Source: Thermodesulfovibrionales bacterium
Lineage (GTDB): Bacteria; Nitrospirota; Thermodesulfovibrionia; Thermodesulfovibrionales; SM23-35
Assembly (NCBI GenBank): GCA_022865525.1
Contig: JALHSV010000201.1
Location: 1 to 15,936 of the forward strand
Length of the DNA: 15,936 nt
Direction of reading: 5' to 3'
How positions within the stretch are numbered: position 1 is the first letter of the stretch; each line of letters begins with the position of its first letter. The position numbers were made by a program, and so were the translations under genes. Of the stretch, positions 12,234 through 15,936 are shown one piece after another. The notes below the pieces were generated by a model that was given only the letters and a program-made list of their open reading frames with translations, searched no databases and was not told where the DNA came from.

Positions 12234-13286
12234 ATGGACCTGAAGAAAATAGGCTTTCAGTTACCGGATACGATACATTTTGACGAGGAAACATTAACTG
12301 ACACATACGGCAAACTGATTGCAGAGCCCTTAGAAAGAGGGTTTGGTATAACCTTAGGAAATGCACTGAGAAGGGTTTTGCTCTCTTCTATTGAGGGTGC
12401 AGCTGTAACGGCAGTTAAGATACCAGGTGCCCTCCACGAGTTTTCGACAATAAAGGGTGTAAAGGAAGACGTGGTTGATGTCATACTCAATATCAAACAG
12501 CTCAGATTTAAGCTGTATTCGAACGAAAAAAAGATTGTAGGAATAAAAGGCAAAGGACCCAAACGTTTAACCGGTGAAGATATCCACGGTGATGCATCCT
12601 TTGAAGTTCTTAACCCTGAACAGGTTATCGCAACTCTGGATAGGGACTCAACTTTTGAAGCGGAGATGTATATCAAGAAGGGCAAAGGTTATGTCCTTGC
12701 TGAGTTGAATAAAGAGGAAGACCTTCCGATTAATATGATTGCTGTTGATTCTGTCTTCACTCCAATCCGGCGGGTCAATTTCATCGTGGAAAAAGCAAGG
12801 GTTGGAAGGGCTACAGACTATGACAGGCTTATCATGGAAATATGGACCGACGGCAGCATAACTCCCGAAAAAGCAATTTCTCAGGCGGCCGCCATTGTTA
12901 TTGAACACCTGAACCTCTTCATTTTAGAGGAAGAAGAAGGGGAAGAGGAATTCTCTCCTGTTGCGCTGGGTGATGCAGAACATTCGATGAACGATGAACC
13001 CATATTCAATAGTAATCTTCTCAAAAGTGTTGAAGAACTTGAGCTTTCCGTCAGATCATATAACTGCCTGAAGAATGCAAACATAAAAACCATTGCTGAT
13101 CTTGTCCAGAAGACCGAACAGGAGATGTTACGGACCAAGAATTTTGGACGCAAGTCCCTCAATGAAATAAAGGAAATATTGACCGTTATGGGACTTCGCC
13201 TCGGTATGCGGGTTGACCTTGATGCTCTCAACAGGGAAGCTGTTTTACAGACTGGAGGTATAGAACAAGATGCGACACAGAGTTGA
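12234..13286 (+). CDS. rpoA: DNA-directed RNA polymerase subunit alpha
   Basis: Alpha (350 residues) nucleates RNA polymerase assembly and contacts promoter UP elements and activators. The N-terminal domain shows GKLIAEPLERGFGITLGNALRRVLLSSIEGAAVTAVKI (about 27-64). It also has EFSTIKGVKEDVVDVILNIK and, further on, ARVGRATDYDRLIMEIWTDGSITPEKAISQAA. After an acidic linker, the C-terminal domain has ELSVRSYNCLKNANI, whose Arg matches the UP-element contact Arg265 of E. coli, and FGRKSLNEIKE. Length is slightly above E. coli (329) because of a longer tail, LNREAVLQTGGIEQDATQS. That tail is encoded over the start of rplQ (17-nt overlap). Confidence 0.98.
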   Translation: MDLKKIGFQLPDTIHFDEETLTDTYGKLIAEPLERGFGITLGNALRRVLLSSIEGAAVTAVKIPGALHEFSTIKGVKEDVVDVILNIKQLRFKLYSNEKKIVGIKGKGPKRLTGEDIHGDASFEVLNPEQVIATLDRDSTFEAEMYIKKGKGYVLAELNKEEDLPINMIAVDSVFTPIRRVNFIVEKARVGRATDYDRLIMEIWTDGSITPEKAISQAAAIVIEHLNLFILEEEEGEEEFSPVALGDAEHSMNDEPIFNSNLLKSVEELELSVRSYNCLKNANIKTIADLVQKTEQEMLRTKNFGRKSLNEIKEILTVMGLRLGMRVDLDALNREAVLQTGGIEQDATQS

Positions 13287-13698
13287 TGGAAGGTTGTTCG
13301 GGCGAACCGCAAACCAGAGAAAAGCCCTTTTGAAGGGGTTGGTCATCTCTCTTTTGGAACATGAACGGATCGAAACAACAGAAGCAAAAGCAAAAGAGGT
13401 GAGGCGGATCGCTGAGAAGATCATAACCCTCGGTCTGAAAGGGGATCTGCACGCAAAACGGCTTGCCTTTTCATATCTTTCAAACAGGGCGTCAGTAGCA
13501 AAACTTTTCAGTGAGATTGCCCCAAGGTTTTTAGGGAGAAACGGCGGTTATCTGAGAATTATCCAGACAAGAAACAGAGTGAACGATTCTGCTCCGATGG
13601 CCGTTCTGGAGTTTATTGATTATGAAGACACGAGGAAGACAAAAGGATCGAAAGAGAAAAAGACAGAGAAAAAAGAGTCAGAGAAACCCTCATCATAA
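13270..13698 (+). CDS. rplQ: 50S ribosomal protein L17
   Basis: L17 (142 residues) lies near the tunnel exit on the solvent side. The start MRHRVDGRLFGRTANQRKALL and the HERIETTEAKAKEVRRIAEKIITL block identify it, and GGYLRIIQTRNRVNDSAPMAVLEFID closes the folded part. The last roughly 20 residues form a Lys/Glu/Ser-rich, probably disordered tail (KGSKEKKTEKKESEKPSS). The ATG lies 17 nt inside rpoA, with GGAGGT at 13254-13259, 10 nt upstream. It is the last gene of the ribosomal cluster and is followed by a terminator-like hairpin. Confidence 0.97.
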   Translation: MRHRVDGRLFGRTANQRKALLKGLVISLLEHERIETTEAKAKEVRRIAEKIITLGLKGDLHAKRLAFSYLSNRASVAKLFSEIAPRFLGRNGGYLRIIQTRNRVNDSAPMAVLEFIDYEDTRKTKGSKEKKTEKKESEKPSS

Positions 13699-13751
13699 GC
13701 GCACATTCTTTTGTAACCAATCAATATAACAGGTAGTCATGACAAAAAGAC

Positions 13752-13772
13752 AGGATAGTTATCCTTTTTTTT
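13752..13772 (+). terminator. Rho-independent terminator after rplQ
   Basis: AGGAT and ATCCT (13752-13756 and 13761-13765) form a 5-bp stem with a 4-nt loop, followed by an uninterrupted run of eight T (13765-13772). An A-run on the left could make it work from either side. The stem is short, so termination is likely but perhaps incomplete. It separates the ribosomal operon from galE. Confidence 0.55.
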
Positions 13773-13801
13773 GTTCGATAGGATGTAATATACACGCAAT
13801 G

Positions 13802-14794
13802 ATGAAAGTACTTGTTACAGGCGGGGCCGGGTATATCGGAAGTCATATCGTTAAAGCACTGGGCGAAAGGCAGTATGAAATTGTTGTTTATGACAATCTT
13901 TCCTATGGCCATCCAGGGGCAGTGCTTTATGGCAGACTGATACAAGGTGATCTTGCTGATCAGGTGCTCCTTCATGATGTCTTCCGGAGAGAACGATTCG
14001 ATGCCGTCATCCACATGTCGGCATTTATTGTTGTTGATGAATCAATAAGGGATCCCCTCAAATATTACAGGAATAATTTTGTCAACGCACTCAATCTCAT
14101 CGAAACTTGTCTGCAATATCGTGTTTATGCATGCATTTTTTCATCCACAGCAGCGGTCTACGGAATACCTGACAAAGTTCCGGTGACAGAGGACTCACCA
14201 CTTCTTCCCATCAATCCTTATGGTGCATCAAAAGTTATGGTTGAACAAGCGTTACATGATGTGAGCATTTCAGCGCCTTTCAGATACATCTCACTGAGAT
14301 ATTTCAATGTCGCAGGGGCTGATCGTCTTACAAGGATCGGACAGGCAAGAAAAGATGCAACACATCTTATAACCGTGTCTTTACGGACAGCGCTCGGCAA
14401 GAATAATTATCTCGATATATTCGGTACTGACTACCCCACGCCGGATGGCACATGCATAAGGGATTATATACATGTTGATGATCTTGCGGATGCCCATATT
14501 CTTGCGCTTGAATACCTTCGGAAGGGAGGCGGCAGCGCGATTTATAATTGCGGATATGGACATGGGGCTTCTGTACAGGAAGTAGTTAACCGGGTGAAGT
14601 ATGTGACGGGGATTGATTTCCCTGTCCGTTACGCTGACAGAAGACCGGGAGATCCGCCAGCCCTTATTGCTGATGCATCAAAGATCAGGAAGGAGCTGGG
14701 CTGGACACCGAAACATGATGATCTTGACTATATCATCAGAACAGCATGGGAATGGGAGAAAAAGATAACCACTACACCTCAAACGCATCCCTGA
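13802..14794 (+). CDS. galE: UDP-glucose 4-epimerase
   Basis: GalE (330 residues) interconverts UDP-glucose and UDP-galactose, supplying sugars for surface polysaccharides and galactose use. It is a short-chain dehydrogenase/reductase: the NAD-binding GGAGYIG is at 7-13 and the catalytic YxxxK is Tyr140-Gly-Ala-Ser-Lys144. The Ser/Thr partner is in FSSTAAVYG (113-121). The RYFNVAGAD and DGTCIRDYIHVDDLADAH motifs are specific to GalE-like epimerases. Two adjacent ATGs (13799, 13802) are possible. A longer start at 13739 is rejected because it would place the terminator hairpin inside the gene. The ribosome site is weak. The 3' end overlaps the convergent yraN by 23 nt. Exact substrate (Glc/Gal versus GlcNAc/GalNAc) is not certain. 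Confidence 0.93.
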   Translation: MKVLVTGGAGYIGSHIVKALGERQYEIVVYDNLSYGHPGAVLYGRLIQGDLADQVLLHDVFRRERFDAVIHMSAFIVVDESIRDPLKYYRNNFVNALNLIETCLQYRVYACIFSSTAAVYGIPDKVPVTEDSPLLPINPYGASKVMVEQALHDVSISAPFRYISLRYFNVAGADRLTRIGQARKDATHLITVSLRTALGKNNYLDIFGTDYPTPDGTCIRDYIHVDDLADAHILALEYLRKGGGSAIYNCGYGHGASVQEVVNRVKYVTGIDFPVRYADRRPGDPPALIADASKIRKELGWTPKHDDLDYIIRTAWEWEKKITTTPQTHP

Positions 14795-15122
14795 TATGGT
14801 GGATTTCTTTTTGCCCGTTCTTGAGACATGTAATGCTGATGACATCGAACCTTGTGGGAACTTCCTGTTTCTGCTTTTTTAAATAGAGCAAGGCTAAATT
14901 TTTCAGTTTCCGTCTTTTTGTTGAGTTCACCGATTCATGAGGAGAACCGAACATGTCATTTGACCTTGTCTTCACCTCAACAAACACGATGGTTTCACCA
15001 TCTTTGGCAATAATATCAATTTCACCAATACGAGTTTTATAATTATGAGCAATGATAACGTACCCTTTTTTTCTGAGAAATTGTATAGCAAGGGATTCCC
15101 CTTCACTGCCAAGGAGTTTCAT
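14772..15122 (-). CDS. yraN: YraN/UPF0102 family nuclease-like protein
   Basis: This 116-residue protein belongs to the UPF0102/YraN family, which has a PD-(D/E)XK nuclease-like fold with unproven cellular function. The motif pattern is visible: Glu10 in the first helix, GEIDIIA with Asp36, and FVEVKTR with Glu49 and Lys51, followed by KRRKLKNLALLYL and RFDVISI. AGGAGA (15138-15133 on the minus strand) lies 10 nt before the ATG. It overlaps the upstream Toprim gene by 20 nt, so the two are likely translated together. Its stop overlaps the galE end. In many genomes YraN sits near ribosomal or competence/pilus genes; both kinds are near here, but that is only context. Confidence 0.9.
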   Translation of the reverse strand: MKLLGSEGESLAIQFLRKKGYVIIAHNYKTRIGEIDIIAKDGETIVFVEVKTRSNDMFGSPHESVNSTKRRKLKNLALLYLKKQKQEVPTRFDVISITCLKNGQKEIHHIRDAFEV

Positions 15123-15537
15123 ACCCTTCGAGTCTCCTGAGGAGCGCGGGAATTCCCTCGATATCCTTAATCTCCTTCTGGCAGAGTATCTTGAGAATTT
15201 CTCTGAAAGAAGAAAACTCTTCCCAGTGCCCTTTTAGATGTTGAGAAAGGATTTTATTGAGGTTTTCACCCTTCCTGTCCCAGTCAAGGAGAAGAACAAC
15301 CCTATGGTATCTCTGGGCGACATCATCACAAAAATCATAGAGATTTTGGCCATTGTGCAGGGTAATGATATCCCCCATAAGGCCAAGACTCCTCAAAGCA
15401 GAGGCATCTTTTTTCCCTTCGACGATAACAGGTATCTTCTTGTTAACGTCCTGCAGGTTTTCAAATATTTCTCTCAAGCGTACAGCTCTCTCCGTATCGC
15501 TGATGGAAGGCATATTTTTTTGTCTGTTCAATGACAA
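15103..15537 (-). CDS. Toprim-domain protein, UPF0292-like
   Basis: This small protein (144 residues from the chosen start) is mainly a Toprim domain, the metal-binding fold of primases, topoisomerases and RNase M5. The conserved Glu is in PVIVEGKKD (Glu40) and the DxD pair is in VVLLLDWDRKG (Asp85, Asp87). Its size and layout resemble the UPF0292 family of stand-alone Toprim proteins, whose role is unknown. Three starts are possible: ATG 15555 (no ribosome site), TTG 15537 (GAGGAG 7 nt upstream) and ATG 15513 (no ribosome site). TTG 15537 is preferred because TTG starts are common in this window. Downstream yraN overlaps it. It could alternatively be an RNase M5-like maturase, but it lacks the longer C-terminal part. 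Confidence 0.8.
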   Translation of the reverse strand: MSLNRQKNMPSISDTERAVRLREIFENLQDVNKKIPVIVEGKKDASALRSLGLMGDIITLHNGQNLYDFCDDVAQRYHRVVLLLDWDRKGENLNKILSQHLKGHWEEFSSFREILKILCQKEIKDIEGIPALLRRLEGYETPWQ

Positions 15538-15544
15538 TGCGATG

Positions 15545-15550
15545 CTCCTC
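15545..15550 (-). promoter_or_regulatory. Shine-Dalgarno suggesting the Toprim TTG start
   Basis: On the minus strand GAGGAG (15550 down to 15545) is 7 nt before TTG 15537. Neither of the two alternative ATG starts has such a site. Confidence 0.5.
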
Positions 15551-15645
15551 ATCATGTCATTCAGTATGTATTATCGTAACATTTTTTACAAAATATATCG
15601 GCTAACTCCTCCAATTCCCCGGTGTATATATCCAATTTCGCTGCA

Positions 15646-15661
15646 TGTGATGTACGTCACC
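15646..15661. promoter_or_regulatory. CRP/FNR-family operator-like palindrome
   Basis: TGTGA-TGTACG-TCACC matches the CRP-type consensus TGTGA-N6-TCACA at 9 of 10 fixed positions. A -10-like TATAGA at 15682-15687 would place a start near 15694, putting the palindrome at about -41, the class II activation position. No regulator gene is in the window. Confidence 0.4.
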
Positions 15662-15764
15662 GTAATGAAACTTTATTTTGATATAGAATACTATATTTGA
15701 ATCTGTACCCGATTGGTATGCAAAAGAATATGAAGTAATGGTTAAAGTTAACTTAGTTATTTGG

Positions 15765-15793
15765 TTGACATTTATAAAATTTTTAGATATTTT
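15765..15793 (+). promoter_or_regulatory. Candidate sigma70 promoter for the pilB-like gene
   Basis: A perfect -35 hexamer TTGACA (15765-15770) is followed at 17 bp by TATTTT (15788-15793, 4 of 6 to the -10). The predicted start falls at about 15800, the first base of the ATG. Confidence 0.4.
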
Positions 15794-15799
15794 TAAAGC

Positions 15800-15936
15800 A
15801 TGGCGGCGAAGTTAGGACAATTACTGATAACATCGAATTTGATAACGGATGACCAGCTGAAAGAGGCGGTGAGTCTTCAACGGAAGGAAGGGGGGAGGCT
15901 GGGCGCAAACCTTGTCAAGTTAGGATATATAACCGA
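15800..15936 (+). CDS. PilB/GspE-type ATPase, N-terminal fragment (3' end outside window)
   Basis: Only the first 45 codons are present. They show two tandem copies of the MshEN signature: KLGQLLITSNLITDDQLKEA and then RLGANLVKLGYIT. This R/K-LG-xx-L-xxxx-I pattern is the c-di-GMP-binding N-terminal domain of type IV pilus and type II secretion assembly ATPases (PilB, MshE, GspE). The Walker motifs lie beyond the window, so the call rests on this domain; a free-standing MshEN regulator is possible. A TAA stop lies in frame two codons upstream, so ATG 15800 is the earliest start, and the family normally begins here. No Shine-Dalgarno is visible before it. Confidence 0.7.
   Translation, partial: MAAKLGQLLITSNLITDDQLKEAVSLQRKEGGRLGANLVKLGYIT

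Larger units (their letters stand above)
15538..15799. other. Divergent intergenic region, Toprim gene to pilB-like gene
   Basis: About 262 bp (244 if ATG 15555 is used) of AT-rich DNA between divergent genes. It holds a CRP-like palindrome, a 6-bp inverted repeat ATATAG-AATA-CTATAT (15681-15696) and a sigma70-like promoter near the right end. No credible gene was seen in it on either strand. Confidence 0.6.

Noticed and set aside
13739..13801. Longer galE beginning at ATG 13739
   Set aside because: It would place the terminator-like hairpin and T-run in the coding region, and GalE proteins begin just before the GGAGYIG motif.
15646..15661. Palindrome as a mobile-element or phage attachment site
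   Set aside because: No integrase, second copy or flanking tRNA was seen; the spacing fits a CRP-type operator better.
15353..15700. Open + strand frame over the Toprim gene and the divergent region
   Set aside because: It is antisense to a protein with clear Toprim motifs, and its downstream part lacks any conserved feature.

Overview
This window is an almost uninterrupted S10-spc-alpha ribosomal protein supercluster on the + strand (1..13698), followed by a small accessory region (13739..15936). It looks like a free-living, moderate-GC Gram-negative-type bacterium from the Nitrospirota / deltaproteobacterial part of the tree. That is inferred from gene order, protein character, galE, a c-di-GMP-type pilus ATPase N-terminus and an UPF0292-like Toprim gene; the exact phylum cannot be fixed from sequence reading alone. 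No rRNA, tRNA, CRISPR array, transposase or prophage gene was seen.

Layout. 1..7132 holds the end of rplC, then rplD-rplW-rplB-rpsS-rplV-rpsC-rplP-rpmC-rpsQ-rplN-rplX-rplE-rpsN(type Z)-rpsH-rplF-rplR. 7216..9467 holds rpsE-rplO-secY, with no rpmD (L30) between rpsE and rplO. 9517..10662 holds map-infA-rpmJ, with no adk between secY and map. 10734..13698 holds rpsM-rpsK-rpsD-rpoA-rplQ. A short hairpin with a T-run (13752..13772) probably ends this transcript. Downstream is galE (+). Convergent with it are yraN and a small Toprim-domain gene (both -). A 262-bp divergent intergenic region then leads to the first 45 codons of a PilB/GspE-type ATPase (+), which is cut by the window end.

How it works together. 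The genes make 27 recognised ribosomal proteins, the RNA polymerase alpha subunit, initiation factor IF1, the SecY translocon core and the methionine aminopeptidase that trims new chains, so synthesis, export and maturation are co-expressed. Most genes are tightly packed, with 4-nt ATGA/GTGA or TAATG overlaps and strong AGGAGG-type Shine-Dalgarno sites. Many starts are TTG or GTG. The zinc-binding (C+) forms of S14, S4, L36 and L24 are present.

The unexpected material lies in the gaps. Most of the longer gaps inside the operon carry degenerate 7-bp-periodic repeats, often as inverted arms (GTTA-type heptads left, TAAC-type right). These resemble the heptameric short tandem repeats (STRR) of cyanobacteria. 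In one place the repeat forms the C-terminal tail of L29. Two genes without a visible Shine-Dalgarno (infA and the pilB-like gene) each have a good sigma70-like promoter whose predicted start falls at, or a few bases from, the ATG, suggesting leaderless mRNAs. A near-consensus CRP-type palindrome lies in the divergent region at the end. Apart from these, the window is ordinary housekeeping DNA, and no clearly new multi-gene system was found.
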